Below, piece by piece: positions 1-8,980 of a DNA stretch of 64,000 nucleotides. The position numbers were made by a program, and so were the translations under genes. Numbering within the stretch: the first letter of the stretch is position 1; each line of letters starts with the position of its first letter. Location: the NCBI RefSeq assembly GCF_937960835.1, contig NZ_CALGPC010000011.1, positions 124,001 through 188,000 on the forward strand. The letters run 5' to 3'. The notes under the pieces are model-generated. The model did no database searches. It saw only the letters and a list, made by a program, of their open reading frames with translations, and was not told where the DNA came from. This DNA comes from an uncultured Ferrovibrio sp. (GTDB lineage: Bacteria > Pseudomonadota > Alphaproteobacteria > Ferrovibrionales > Ferrovibrionaceae).

Positions 1-669
1 GACGGCGCGGTCATAGACACCGCTGAGATTGTCGCGCGTGGCGAGGAATTGCATGAAGGCAGCATAGCGGCCCTGCGAGATGCGATACAGCCGGCGCAGC
101 TCGGCCAGCGGATCGGGATGATCGTCGGCGCGGATCGACAGCGCGGGATAATCTTCCGTCGTATGGATCAGCAGACAGGCCGATTGCTTGCCGCGCTTGT
201 CGCCGCCGGCCGCCTCGCCCGCCTCCATCGCCGCCAGAAAACGCTCGGCGAATGGCAATGACGCAGACTGCAGGAAGGTGTCGTAGGTTGCCGCGACGAC
301 ATCGGGTCCGGCCAGCATGTTGCCCGCCACCGACAGATTCTCGCCGCTGCGATGACCGCACCAGCCGATGCAATCCGCGCCGGTATGCACCGCCGCGCGG
401 CCCTGCGCGTCCACCACATGCAATTGCCGCGTGGCGCGGCCCTCGTCCGAGACGATCAGCTGCGCCACCACCTCTTCCGCCGAAGCGCCGCTGGCCAGCA
501 GGGCCAGGCCGCGCGGGCCATAAGTCGGGTTGATCAGCGCCTGCGTCGACAGTGCGCCGCTGCCAACCCGAATATGCGGGCAAAGCGCTCCAACCGCGAA
601 GAAACGCGAGGCCACGGCGACGCCGAAGGCGCCGTTCGCAGGATCACGCGCGACGATCGACCAGGTCAT
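1..669 (-). CDS. DUF1028 family protein, 3' end cut by window
   Basis: The frame opens with ATG at 669 and runs 223 codons to the window edge without a stop, so the C-terminus is missing. The N-terminus MTWSIVARDPANGAFGVAVA is the hallmark of DUF1028, a putative Ntn-hydrolase-like family often found beside peptide-handling enzymes. It lies 22 bp downstream of gamma-glutamyltransferase on the same strand, so the two are probably co-transcribed. The biochemical function of DUF1028 is not established. The family call is firm; any substrate would be a guess. Confidence 0.85.
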   Translation of the reverse strand, partial: MTWSIVARDPANGAFGVAVASRFFAVGALCPHIRVGSGALSTQALINPTYGPRGLALLASGASAEEVVAQLIVSDEGRATRQLHVVDAQGRAAVHTGADCIGWCGHRSGENLSVAGNMLAGPDVVAATYDTFLQSASLPFAERFLAAMEAGEAAGGDKRGKQSACLLIHTTEDYPALSIRADDHPDPLAELRRLYRISQGRYAAFMQFLATRDNLSGVYDRAV

Positions 670-691
670 CTTCTCTTCCCCGCGCTTTGCC

Positions 692-2536
692 TTAGCGGCC
701 CAGGGCATAGCCCTGCATGCCGCGCGGATTGGCGCCCGCCTTCAGGATGGTGCCTTCCGGCGTTTCTTCCGTCGCGCAGGCGCAGAGCCGGCCTTCCGAC
801 CAGTCGCCGCCGACTTCCACCTTATGGCCGCGCGCCTTCAGCGCCTCAATTGTTTCCTTCGGCATGCGGCCTTCAAGCGCGAGATAGCCTGGCTTGGCCG
901 CGCGCGGATAGAAGGAGCTGGGGAAGTGTTCCGAATGCCAGGCCGGCGAGTCGATCGCTTCCTGCAGGTTCATGCCGAAATGCGCGACCTTGAGGAACAG
1001 TTGCGGCGACCACTGATCCTGCTGGTCGCCACCCGGCGTCCCGAAGGCCAGAGCCGGCTTGCCATCCTTCAAGGCCATGGAAGGCGACAGCGTCGTGCGC
1101 GGACGCTTGCCGGGCTTGAGCGAGTTCGGCAGGCCCTCTTCCAGCCAGAACATCTGCGCGCGCGTGCCGAGGCAGAAGCCAAGCTCGGGGATCGCCGGCG
1201 AGCTTTGCAGCCAGCCGCCCGAAGGCGTCGCGGACACCATGTTGCCCCAGCGGTCGATCACGTCGATATGGCAGGTATCGCCGCTGGCCGCGCCGCGCTT
1301 GTTGACGACGCCATCGCTGCCGGCGAGACGGCCCACCGTAGGTTCGCCGATGCCGACGCCGCCTGCTTCGCCCGCTTTGACGCTAGCAAGCTTCGCGGCC
1401 TTGCCGGTCGGATCGCCCGGCCGCAATTCCATCGACGCCGTATCCGTGATCAGCTTGCGCCGCTCGTCATTATAGGCATCCGACAGCAGGGCCTGCATCG
1501 GCACATCCACATGATCCGGATCGCCATACCATGCCTCGCGGTCGGCGAAGGCCAGTTTGGAGGCCTCGACCAAGACATGGATGAAGTCTGGACCGGCCGG
1601 GTCCATGGCATCGAGATCGAAGCCCTTCAGCAGGGCCAGTTGCTGCAGGAAAGCCGGGCCCTGGCTCCAGGGGCCGCATTTCGCCACCGTCCAGCCGCGG
1701 TAATCGTAAGTCAGCGGGGCTTCGATATGCGCCTGCCATTTCGCCATGTCGTCGCCCGACAAAAGGCCACGATGCCGCCTGCCGGAAGCGTCCATCGCTT
1801 CCGTCTCGCGGCAGAAGCGGTCGATGGCCTCGGCGACGAAGCCTTCACGCCAGGCCTTGCGCACGGCTTCGATCTTCTGCTCGCGGCTGCCGGCCGTATC
1901 CTTGGCGATCTGTGCCAGCTTGGTATAGGTCGCGCCCAGCTTTTCCTGACGGAACAGCGCGAAGCTCTTCGGCAGGTCCCCGTTGGGCAGCCAGATCTCG
2001 GCCGAGGTCTTCCATTCGTCGCGGAACAGTTCCTTCACCGTCGCGATGGTGTCGATCACGCGCGGCACCAGCGGGCAACCCTGCAGCGCATAATGGATCG
2101 CCGGCGCCAAAGCCTCGGCCACATCGATGGTGCCGTAATCGCGCAGCATCAGCAGCCAGCCATCGACCGCGCCAGGTACGCAGGGCGCCAGCAGGCCCGA
2201 GCCGGGAATGAGATCCAGCCCCAGCGACTTGAAATGCTCGATCGTCGCCTTCTGCGGTGCCGGGCCCTGGCCGCACAGCACCTCGATCTTCTGCTTCTTC
2301 GCGCTCCACAGCAGGGCCGGCAGATCGCCGCCCGCGCCGTTCAGATGCGGCTCAGCCATATGCAGCACGAAACCGGCCACCACGGCGGCATCGAACGCAT
2401 TGCCGCCGCGCTCCAGCACGCCCATGGCGGCCGCAGAGGCGATCCAGTGCGTGGTGGCGACAACCCCGAAATTGCCTTTGATTTCCGGCCGGGTGGTGAA
2501 GGCAAATGGCGGCCGATTGGTCATTTGGACACTCAT
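692..2536 (-). CDS. ggt: Gamma-glutamyltransferase family protein
   Basis: This 614-residue Ntn-hydrolase would hydrolyse or transfer gamma-glutamyl groups from glutathione-like peptides, after self-cleavage before a catalytic threonine. The motif SGDTCHIDVIDRWGNMVSAT carries that threonine at about residue 421. N-terminal GGNAFDAAVVAGFVL and C-terminal FGTPGGDQQDQWSPQ are also typical of the family. I see no signal peptide, unlike periplasmic E. coli Ggt, so this may be a cytoplasmic homologue. Length fits the family. It leads a likely operon with the DUF1028 gene. The exact substrate is uncertain because many family members act on other gamma-glutamyl or acyl amides. Confidence 0.9.
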   Translation of the reverse strand: MSVQMTNRPPFAFTTRPEIKGNFGVVATTHWIASAAAMGVLERGGNAFDAAVVAGFVLHMAEPHLNGAGGDLPALLWSAKKQKIEVLCGQGPAPQKATIEHFKSLGLDLIPGSGLLAPCVPGAVDGWLLMLRDYGTIDVAEALAPAIHYALQGCPLVPRVIDTIATVKELFRDEWKTSAEIWLPNGDLPKSFALFRQEKLGATYTKLAQIAKDTAGSREQKIEAVRKAWREGFVAEAIDRFCRETEAMDASGRRHRGLLSGDDMAKWQAHIEAPLTYDYRGWTVAKCGPWSQGPAFLQQLALLKGFDLDAMDPAGPDFIHVLVEASKLAFADREAWYGDPDHVDVPMQALLSDAYNDERRKLITDTASMELRPGDPTGKAAKLASVKAGEAGGVGIGEPTVGRLAGSDGVVNKRGAASGDTCHIDVIDRWGNMVSATPSGGWLQSSPAIPELGFCLGTRAQMFWLEEGLPNSLKPGKRPRTTLSPSMALKDGKPALAFGTPGGDQQDQWSPQLFLKVAHFGMNLQEAIDSPAWHSEHFPSSFYPRAAKPGYLALEGRMPKETIEALKARGHKVEVGGDWSEGRLCACATEETPEGTILKAGANPRGMQGYALGR

Positions 2537-2577
2537 GATGGCTCTGTATTTGTCTAATGTTTAGGCAAATATCGAGT

Positions 2578-2604
2578 TTGCTCGCTTGTTGTATACAGAG
2601 CAAG
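2578..2604. promoter_or_regulatory. Inverted repeat upstream of ggt, possible operator
   Basis: About 40-70 bp upstream of the ggt start lie nested palindromes: TTGCTC (2578-2583) with GAGCAA (2598-2603), and the perfect 8-mer TGTATACA (2590-2597). A TGTATACA core resembles sites of GntR-type regulators, but no such regulator is encoded nearby. This is a candidate only. Confidence 0.25.
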
Positions 2605-2737
2605 CATTTCCCATGCCAAAGAAGCGGCTTCTGTGGATAAAAAAGCCGGCGCGCCAGGCGACCGCCCGAGGCCTCGTCTTCTGCGCGTGCACCCGGCTGC
2701 AAAGATTTCAGAAAAAGAGGTGTCCGGAAAAGATGTC

Positions 2738-2751
2738 CCGCCGTGCGGCGG
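2738..2751 (-). terminator. Weak hairpin downstream of flgL
   Basis: CCGCC-GTGC-GGCGG forms a 5-bp GC stem about 70 bp past the flgL stop. On the minus strand it is followed a few bases later by a short T-run (ATCTTTT). It could terminate the flgEKL transcript, but the stem is short. Confidence 0.3.
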
Positions 2752-2818
2752 CCGGCCATGCCGCCCTCTTGGGCAGCGCCCTCGTCGGGGGAGGAAGAGG
2801 ACCGGCCGCCGTTTCGGC

Positions 2819-3847
2819 TTAGCGGAGATAGTTTACCAGCGACAGCGACAGCATGCTGCGCGTGACCAGATAAGTTGCCTCCAGCACCGTCTGGATACTG
2901 GCGATGGCGGCCGAGACTTGCGCATGATCGGCCTCCTGGATGGAAGCGATCCTGATCTTCAAAAGATCGATGCTGCGCGCATGCCGGCTCGCCACCTCGG
3001 TCAATTGCTTCTGCTTGTAGCCATTGCGCGAGGCGGTCTGCTTCAGTTCGGCAATGGCCGTGTTGAGCTGCTTGAGCGCATCGTCGACCCGCAGCTTGTA
3101 ATTCTCCGGATCGGTTTCGATATCGGCAGTGGCGTCGCGGAACCGCACCAGGGCGTCGATGACGCGCTGCATGCCCGGCTCCACCGCCGATACGCCATAA
3201 GCCACCCGCTCGTTGTCGTTGACATAAAGCCCAACCTCATCGAGGTCGTAGTAATTCTGCAGATCGGCCGCGCCGGTATTGAGATAGGGCGGCTGCGGCA
3301 GGGTTGCCCCGTCGGTGACCACCGGCAACGGGTCGTCGTAGCCCGGCGTTATGCCGGGGATCGCGCCTGGGGCATAGGTGGTCGGGATATCCGACAGCCG
3401 GCCATTCAGGGGATTATCGGTCGGATTGGCCGCCGAGAAGATATAGCGGTTGCCATCCCTGACCTGCAGGATGCCACCGATCTGGTCCAGCAGCGTATTC
3501 GTCTGCGCAGCCGGCTGCGACGTCGATGCGAAATAGGGATCGCGGTTCTGGATCATCATCGTCTGGGCATCGGTCGCCAGATCGATGATCCTTTCAATGG
3601 ACAAGGCTGCGAGCTTCACCCGGTTCAGCGCTGTCTGCGTGCCGGCGGCATATGTCTCCATCGTGCCGAGGCTGGCCTTGAGCTGCCCCAGTTCCTGCGA
3701 CTGGGCGGCGACTCCGATCAGCCCGTCGGCTTTCAGGCCGCTCGCCAATTGCTGACTCTGGATGTTCAGCATCGTGTTCAGCAGACTGATGTTACGCGTC
3801 AGCGCCATCTGGCGCGCCAGTTGCGAAGTTCCCGTCACGGCCACCAT
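2819..3847 (-). CDS. flgL: Flagellar hook-associated protein 3 (hook-filament junction)
   Basis: This 342-residue flagellin-like protein forms the second junction ring between hook and filament. Its N-terminal helix region has flagellin/FlgL features (TRNISLLNTMLNIQSQQLASG), and the C-terminus is a helical repeat ending in LVTRSMLSLSLVNYLR, as expected for D0/D1 coiled-coil packing. It starts 2 bp after the flgK stop, and the order flgE-flgK-flgL supports FlgL rather than flagellin. No signal peptide is expected because export is by the flagellar type III apparatus. The family call rests on this context plus sequence. Confidence 0.85.
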   Translation of the reverse strand: MVAVTGTSQLARQMALTRNISLLNTMLNIQSQQLASGLKADGLIGVAAQSQELGQLKASLGTMETYAAGTQTALNRVKLAALSIERIIDLATDAQTMMIQNRDPYFASTSQPAAQTNTLLDQIGGILQVRDGNRYIFSAANPTDNPLNGRLSDIPTTYAPGAIPGITPGYDDPLPVVTDGATLPQPPYLNTGAADLQNYYDLDEVGLYVNDNERVAYGVSAVEPGMQRVIDALVRFRDATADIETDPENYKLRVDDALKQLNTAIAELKQTASRNGYKQKQLTEVASRHARSIDLLKIRIASIQEADHAQVSAAIASIQTVLEATYLVTRSMLSLSLVNYLR

Positions 3848-3849
3848 GG

Positions 3850-5259
3850 CTACCTCCCGATATTGATCATTTGGTCGAACATTTCGGTAATCGCGCTCAT
3901 GACCTGCGCCAGCGCTGCATAGTTCGACTGCAGCACCTGCAGATCGGCGAGTTCGTTATCGACATTCACGCCGGTCAGGTTGCGGTACTTCTGGTCCAGC
4001 GCGTATCGCAGGCTCTCCGCCGTATCGCGGTTGTCTTCATTCTCCCTGGTGATCCTGGAATGGTAGGAGAGGATGCCGCTGGTCAGGCCGAAGATATTGA
4101 CGTTCGATATATGCAGGCCGTTCGGATCGCCGGCTGGATTGATCTCCGCCGCCGTCAGCGTGGTGTTGCGCATCGCCTGCTGTACGGCGCCGGCACGCGC
4201 CGCATCCAGGTTTGCTGGCGCCGCCGCCAACGCGGCATTTACGACGATGCTGCCGGACGGATTGGCCGGATCGAAGGTGAAAAACTGTTCGGCCTCGGCG
4301 GTGTCCGGATCGTCATAGGCCGCGTTGACGACATTGGCGACATTCACCGCCAGCGAGTCGATCTGGTTGAAGAATTTCGCCAGTGTGCCGCGATTGGCAT
4401 CCGAGCTGGTCAGTGCTGCCGCGCTGCCATCGAGATAATTCAGTTCCGCCCGGATCGATCCGGTGCGGAAGCCGGCAGTCACATCGAGCCCGCCGGCAGT
4501 CGAGATCCTGCCGCTTGCTGGATCGTAACTGAACCGCTGCGCACTGACGCCCACGATCTGCGTGCCGGTATCGGTATAGATCGACATCCGCCCGGTATCG
4601 TCCACCATGGTGCGGATGCCGACGAGGCCGGCGATCTTGGCTGCTTCCGCATCCCGCAGATCCTCCAGATCGCCCGTCGGCATGCCGGCGGCCTTCTGGC
4701 TGATGATCTTGGCGTTCAGCGCCTCGACATTCCTCGCCGCCTCGTTGAGCGTCGCGACATCGCTTTGCAGCCTTTGCTGGGCATTATGCTCAAGATTGCT
4801 GCGCAGCCCGGCAAGGCGATGCAGCTCTGCCGTCAATTCCTGCCCGCGCTGAACCACCAGAGCCTTCAATGCCGTATCTTCCGGCGTTGCTTCCAGCTGC
4901 TTCCAGGCATTCTCGAAATTGGTCAGCAGGCTTTGAAGCGTTGCCTGGCCGCCGGTGGCGTTGGTCGCATCCAGCGCCTCGGCCAGGGTCCGGGCGTTAT
5001 CCACAGCCCTCGCCAGTTGCTGGTGGCTGGCGGCGGCATTGTAGATGTCGCGCTGCAGCTCGGGCGCCGCCGCCCGCACGATGCTGGCGATCAGCGCGGC
5101 CTGGGGCTGCCCCCCGGCTGTAGGCGTCGTCAGGTTGACGATCTTGCGCGTGTAATCGGCATTCTGCGCATTGGCGATATTGGCGGAGACGATGCTGGTA
5201 TGCGACTGGATCGTCGTCAGACCCGCTACCGCGGTGTTCAAGGCAGCCGTCAGCGACAT
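3850..5259 (-). CDS. flgK: Flagellar hook-associated protein 1
   Basis: This 469-residue protein forms the first hook-filament junction zone. The N-terminal flagellar rod/hook motif is clear (LNTAVAGLTTIQSHTSIVSANIANAQ), and the C-terminal motif (LQVLQSNYAALAQVMSAITEMFDQMINI) matches the FlgK/FlgE C-terminal helix. The large variable middle is usual. It lies 40 bp after flgE and 2 bp before flgL in one minus-strand operon. It is slightly short for FlgK, which is common in alphaproteobacteria. Confidence 0.93.
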   Translation of the reverse strand: MSLTAALNTAVAGLTTIQSHTSIVSANIANAQNADYTRKIVNLTTPTAGGQPQAALIASIVRAAAPELQRDIYNAAASHQQLARAVDNARTLAEALDATNATGGQATLQSLLTNFENAWKQLEATPEDTALKALVVQRGQELTAELHRLAGLRSNLEHNAQQRLQSDVATLNEAARNVEALNAKIISQKAAGMPTGDLEDLRDAEAAKIAGLVGIRTMVDDTGRMSIYTDTGTQIVGVSAQRFSYDPASGRISTAGGLDVTAGFRTGSIRAELNYLDGSAAALTSSDANRGTLAKFFNQIDSLAVNVANVVNAAYDDPDTAEAEQFFTFDPANPSGSIVVNAALAAAPANLDAARAGAVQQAMRNTTLTAAEINPAGDPNGLHISNVNIFGLTSGILSYHSRITRENEDNRDTAESLRYALDQKYRNLTGVNVDNELADLQVLQSNYAALAQVMSAITEMFDQMINIGR

Positions 5260-5299
5260 GGCGGCCCTCCTCTGGCTTCAAGCGTCATGGCGGCCTCCA

Positions 5300-6634
5300 T
5301 CAGCGGCGGATATTGATGGTTTCCTGGAGCAGTTCGTCGGATGCCGTGATGATTTTGGCATTCGCCGAATAAGCCCGCTGGGCGACGATCAGCTTGGAGA
5401 ATTCCTCCGCGATATCGACATTCGACGCTTCGATGGCGGCCGATACATACGAGCCTGCGCCGCTCGATCCGGATGGCACCAGGATGGCCGCGCCTGAATT
5501 CGGCGTGGCGACGAAGGCGTTGCCGTTGACGCGATCCAGTTCGCTGGGATCGCGGAACTTGGCGATCGGGATCTGATAGAAGGTCTTGACGTTGCCGTTA
5601 TCGAACGTGACCGAGACAAAGCCATCCTCATCGATGGACAGGCTCTTGAACGTGCCCTGCGGCACTCCGTTCTGATGGAAGTCGTTCAGTGTCAGCGTGT
5701 CGCCGGCATATTGCGTGGTGCCGGCATTGTTGCCGAACGATCCCAGATCCAGCCTCATCTCCTGCGGACCATGGCCGAAATCGAGCTGGAAGTTGAAGGA
5801 CGCGTCGCCGTTGAGCGCGGCGACGACGCCGTTCAGACCGCCATCGGACCCCAGGAACGATAATGTGCCGGCAGGAACAGCCTCGCCGTCGATCTCGCCG
5901 CTGAACTGCACCTCCGCCGGGCCGAAGCTTTCCGGCGTGCTGCCCGGGCAGGTGACTTCCAGTGTCCACTGCCCTTCCCCGACGCGCGTCCAGATCAGGT
6001 TGAGCGTGCGCTCATTCCCGAGCGCGTCATAAATCGGGATCGAGCTGGCCGGCAGCGTCGCCGGCAACTCGCCTTCAGCATTCGTGATGTTCGACGGCAG
6101 ATTGGCGGCATAATCCACCTTGCTGGTCGCCACCGGCGCATCGAGCAGGTTGGAAACCTGCACCTCCGTCGTCCGCGACGTATCGACCGCGCCGGTGACC
6201 GGATCGACCACCCAGCCTCGCAGGTAATAGCCCGACGAGTTGACCAGATAGCCCTTCGAATTCTGCGTGAAGTCGCCGACCCGGGTGTAATAGGAGGTCG
6301 TCTCGAAAATCGGCTGCCCGGTGGCGGGATTGATGCCGGTCTGCTTGGAGACGGGAATGAAGCCATTGCCGCTGATCGCAATGGAGGTCGTCGACGAGAC
6401 CTGGGTGATCGAGCCCTGAGCGCTGTTGGTGAAATAAGGCTGGTTCAGCACGCCGCCCGGGGAATGCGTGTTCGCCTGTGCGCTGGAACTGGTGATCAGC
6501 GTCTGGAACCGCGATTCCACCTTCTTGTAGCCGATGGTGCTGGCATTGGCGACGTTGTCCGAGATGTAGCCGATCGCGGTCGACTGGCCGTTGAGGCCGG
6601 AGATCGCGGTCTGCATGGCGCCTGAAATCGACAT
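5300..6634 (-). CDS. flgE: Flagellar hook protein FlgE
   Basis: This 444-residue protein builds the flagellar hook. The N-terminus MSISGAMQTAISGLNGQSTA with the following NVANASTIGYKK is the flagellar basal-body rod signature. The C-terminus SNVDIAEEFSKLIVAQRAYS is the conserved FlgE C-terminal helix. Internal FlgE-type folds include the segment around GNGFIPVS. It is the first gene of flgE-flgK-flgL. The 365-bp upstream region presumably holds the promoter, but I could not identify a confident sigma-54 or sigma-28 site. Confidence 0.95.
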   Translation of the reverse strand: MSISGAMQTAISGLNGQSTAIGYISDNVANASTIGYKKVESRFQTLITSSSAQANTHSPGGVLNQPYFTNSAQGSITQVSSTTSIAISGNGFIPVSKQTGINPATGQPIFETTSYYTRVGDFTQNSKGYLVNSSGYYLRGWVVDPVTGAVDTSRTTEVQVSNLLDAPVATSKVDYAANLPSNITNAEGELPATLPASSIPIYDALGNERTLNLIWTRVGEGQWTLEVTCPGSTPESFGPAEVQFSGEIDGEAVPAGTLSFLGSDGGLNGVVAALNGDASFNFQLDFGHGPQEMRLDLGSFGNNAGTTQYAGDTLTLNDFHQNGVPQGTFKSLSIDEDGFVSVTFDNGNVKTFYQIPIAKFRDPSELDRVNGNAFVATPNSGAAILVPSGSSGAGSYVSAAIEASNVDIAEEFSKLIVAQRAYSANAKIITASDELLQETINIRR

Positions 6635-6999
6635 GATGCGTGTCCTTTGCTGCGGGTGATCCTGCGATCCCCGGGAGCAAGGAGCATGCCGGTTTGCGAC
6701 TCTTATCCTACAACCTTGGTCTTCCGCGATTTCTTGCCAAAGCGTAAAGCCGCGTTAACGATTGCCCGCAACAAAACCGGCAACGTCTGCCGCGCCTAGG
6801 GAAAAATATTCTTGTTTATAAGTATTTACCGTTACAGGACACATTATGTCTTGCATGTGTCAGGCAACAAATCTTAACACTTTGCACGGTTGCAAACACC
6901 CGGCACAACGGTTGTAAAGAACAATTGCAATACAATTTCAGCGCCGGCGCGGCATCTTTCGCGCAGCAGTTCGCCGACATAGCCGATGGATGTTTTGCT
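6635..6999. other. Intergenic region with AT-rich tract and box-like repeats
   Basis: No convincing gene lies in these 365 bp between flgE and the sensor-kinase stop. About 6800-6940 is AT-rich compared with the surroundings. It contains TTGCA/TTGTA-type repeats (TTTGCACG, GTTGCAAACACC, GGTTGTAAAG), one of which recurs upstream of the response-regulator gene. It probably contains the flgE promoter. Confidence 0.5.
6889..6900. repeat. 12-bp box GTTGCAAACACC, copy 1
   Basis: The exact 12-mer recurs at 8822-8833 in the response-regulator promoter region. Here it follows TTTGCACG and precedes GGTTGTAAAG, giving loosely spaced direct half-sites of the kind OmpR-family regulators bind. It lies downstream of the kinase stop and about 255 bp upstream of flgE. 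Confidence 0.4.
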
Positions 7000-8007
7000 T
7001 TAAGCCAGGCTGTTTCCGGGCAGGAAGATCTCGACTTCCAGCCCATGCGGCTGCCGGTTGCGCAGGGCAATGCGGCCGCGATGCTCGATGATGATGGCTC
7101 GCGCCACGCTCAGGCCCATGCCGAGCCCACCGGTCTCGCGGTTGCGCGAGGCTTCCACGCGATAGAAAGGCTCGAACACCCGCGGCAGATCGGCTTCCAG
7201 TATGCCCGGGCCGCTGTCGCGCACAAAGATCTGCACGCCCGTCGCCTGCGGGTTCAGCGCGACATAGGCATAGTCGCTGTACTTGATCGCGTTATCGATC
7301 AGGTTCATCAGCGCGCGCCTGATCGCCGTCGGCCGGCAATGGATCGCCAGATGCGGCGGACCGGCATACTCGATCACCGCGCCCGCATCGGTACGGTCGT
7401 CGCACAGGCTGCTCAGCAGCACCGCCAGATCCACCTTCTCGGTTGGTTCGCTTTGCGAATCGAAAGAGGCGAAGGCTAAAAGCTGGTCGGTCAGCATCTG
7501 CATGAAATGCAGTTCGTCCAGCATGCGCTGCCGCTGCTCGGCATCCTCGATATATTCGGCGCGCAGTTGCAGCCTGGTCAGCGGTGTGCGCAGATCATGC
7601 GACAGCGCGATGATCAGTTCCGAACGATGCCGCACGAAACGGCTGATCTCCTCCTGCATCGCATTGAAGGCCGCCGAGATGCCGCGGAATTCCACCGGGC
7701 CGCGTTCGGGGATCGGCTTCGGCGCCTGCTCGGCCCGCCAGCCCTGCGCCGCGGCCATCACCCCTTTCAAGGGCTGCAGCAGGCGCCGCGTCGACCACAG
7801 CGCCAGGCTGCCGACGATGAGCAGAGTTGCCGTCGCCCATAGAACCGCCACCGCCCGGGGAGAAATCATGCCGCTGGCAGCAAAACCCTCGATGCCAAGC
7901 GTCGCGGCCTGCGTAGAAAGAACGGCGAGAAGAATTGCGCCGGCAATCCGCCAGACAATGCGATCGCTGCCAAGCTGTCGCAGACGACGCTTGAGGCCTT
8001 CGATCAT
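7000..8007 (-). CDS. EnvZ-like membrane sensor histidine kinase
   Basis: This 335-residue kinase has two membrane segments (about residues 21-38 and 53-71) with a very short external loop, then a HAMP-like linker. The HisKA motif is LIIALSHDLRTPLTRLQ with H137, and the ATPase domain shows N-box MNLIDNAIKYS, G1 DSGPGIL and G2 GLGMGLSVA. The small loop suggests it senses membrane or cytoplasmic signals rather than a soluble ligand. It overlaps the upstream response-regulator gene by 4 bp (ATGA), a coupled two-component operon. The stimulus is unknown. Confidence 0.93.
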   Translation of the reverse strand: MIEGLKRRLRQLGSDRIVWRIAGAILLAVLSTQAATLGIEGFAASGMISPRAVAVLWATATLLIVGSLALWSTRRLLQPLKGVMAAAQGWRAEQAPKPIPERGPVEFRGISAAFNAMQEEISRFVRHRSELIIALSHDLRTPLTRLQLRAEYIEDAEQRQRMLDELHFMQMLTDQLLAFASFDSQSEPTEKVDLAVLLSSLCDDRTDAGAVIEYAGPPHLAIHCRPTAIRRALMNLIDNAIKYSDYAYVALNPQATGVQIFVRDSGPGILEADLPRVFEPFYRVEASRNRETGGLGMGLSVARAIIIEHRGRIALRNRQPHGLEVEIFLPGNSLA

Positions 8008-8729
8008 GCGGATTGCAGCGCCCTGACATCCGGCGTGAAGATGTAGCCGCCGCTGCGGACGGTCTTGATCAGTTCGGGCAGGTTCGGATCGACTTCGATC
8101 TTGCGGCGCAGGCGGCTGACCTGAACGTCGATGCTGCGGTCGAACAGCACGCTGGAGCGACCGCGCGTCAGATCAAGCAGCTGCTCGCGGCTCAGCACGC
8201 GCTGCGGATGCTCGGCAAAAGCCAGCAGCAGATCGAACTCCCCCGAAGTCAGCGGCAGCAACGTGCCATCGGACGCCCGCAGATGCCGCTTGCCGATTTC
8301 CAGCAACCAGTTGGCGAAGGCATAGGCGAGCGGGCGGTCCCTTTCGCTGGCCGAGGCCGTGGCGGCACGGCGCAGGATGGCACGGATGCGCGCCACCAGT
8401 TCGCGCGGGCTGAACGGCTTGGTCAGATAATCGTCGGCGCCGATCTCCAGACCGGCAATGCGGTCGGCTTCGCCGGACAAGGCCGTCAGCATCAGGATCG
8501 GCACCGGCAGTTCCTGGCGTACTTTGCGGCAAAGCTGCAAGCCGTCTTCGCCGGGCAGCATGAGATCGAGCACGATCAGATCGAAGCGGCCGTTCTTCAA
8601 TGCTGCCATCATGCCGCGTCCATCGGCGGCGGGCGTTACGCGGAAACCGTGCTCGGCCAGAAACCGCATCAGCAGAGTCCGAATCTCCCGGTCATCATCG
8701 ACGATCAGAATATGCGGGCTGCGCGACAT
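8004..8729 (-). CDS. OmpR-family response regulator
   Basis: From the ATG at 8729 (MSRSPHILIVDDDREI) the product is 241 residues. It has a receiver domain with acidic D11/D12, phosphoacceptor D55 in LIVLDLMLPG and K104 in LTKPFSPREL. A winged-helix DNA-binding domain follows, ending SVLFDRSIDVQVSRLRRKIE and TVRSGGYIFTPDV. A longer in-frame start at 8951 would add 74 unconserved residues, so I reject it. It is the first gene of the pair with the kinase. Repeated boxes about 80-100 bp upstream may be autoregulatory. Confidence 0.93.
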   Translation of the reverse strand: MSRSPHILIVDDDREIRTLLMRFLAEHGFRVTPAADGRGMMAALKNGRFDLIVLDLMLPGEDGLQLCRKVRQELPVPILMLTALSGEADRIAGLEIGADDYLTKPFSPRELVARIRAILRRAATASASERDRPLAYAFANWLLEIGKRHLRASDGTLLPLTSGEFDLLLAFAEHPQRVLSREQLLDLTRGRSSVLFDRSIDVQVSRLRRKIEVDPNLPELIKTVRSGGYIFTPDVRALQSA

Positions 8730-8807
8730 GGATTGAGTCAGTCGTCTTATGTTTGCGTCTCGAAGTCGCGGCATAATGCCAGCGCCAACGCTCAATCGGA
8801 AGATTTG

Positions 8808-8833
8808 GTTTGTAACGGAATGTTGCAAACACC
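8808..8833. promoter_or_regulatory. Inverted repeat and 12-bp box copy 2 upstream of regulator gene
   Basis: GTTTGTAAC (8808-8816), a 5-bp spacer and GTTGCAAAC (8822-8830) form a nearly perfect inverted repeat. GTTGCAAACACC (8822-8833) is identical to 6889-6900. Its position 80-120 bp upstream of the regulator start suits an autoregulatory or activator site. Confidence 0.4.
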
Positions 8834-8980
8834 AACTATAGTAAACGCTGCATTTACGATGATGACAGACTGCGCGGCTTCGTACGCCATTGCAGTGCCA
8901 ATGCAACGGGAACACCGCACGCCGCGCCGTGTTGGTTAAAGATCGATTCACCTTATTTCATCGGTAACAAACAGATCGCG

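Noticed and set aside
530..2557. A 675-codon open frame opposite ggt on the plus strand
   Set aside because: GC-rich codon bias of the real gene leaves the antisense frame open; the product lacks any domain, while ggt is clear. Similar long antisense frames (18099-20402, 31723-32850, 46663-48954, 39264-41249) are rejected for the same reason.
6726..6740. Sigma-54-like GG/GC motif upstream of flgE
   Set aside because: The spacing between the GG and GC elements is one base short of the required distance.
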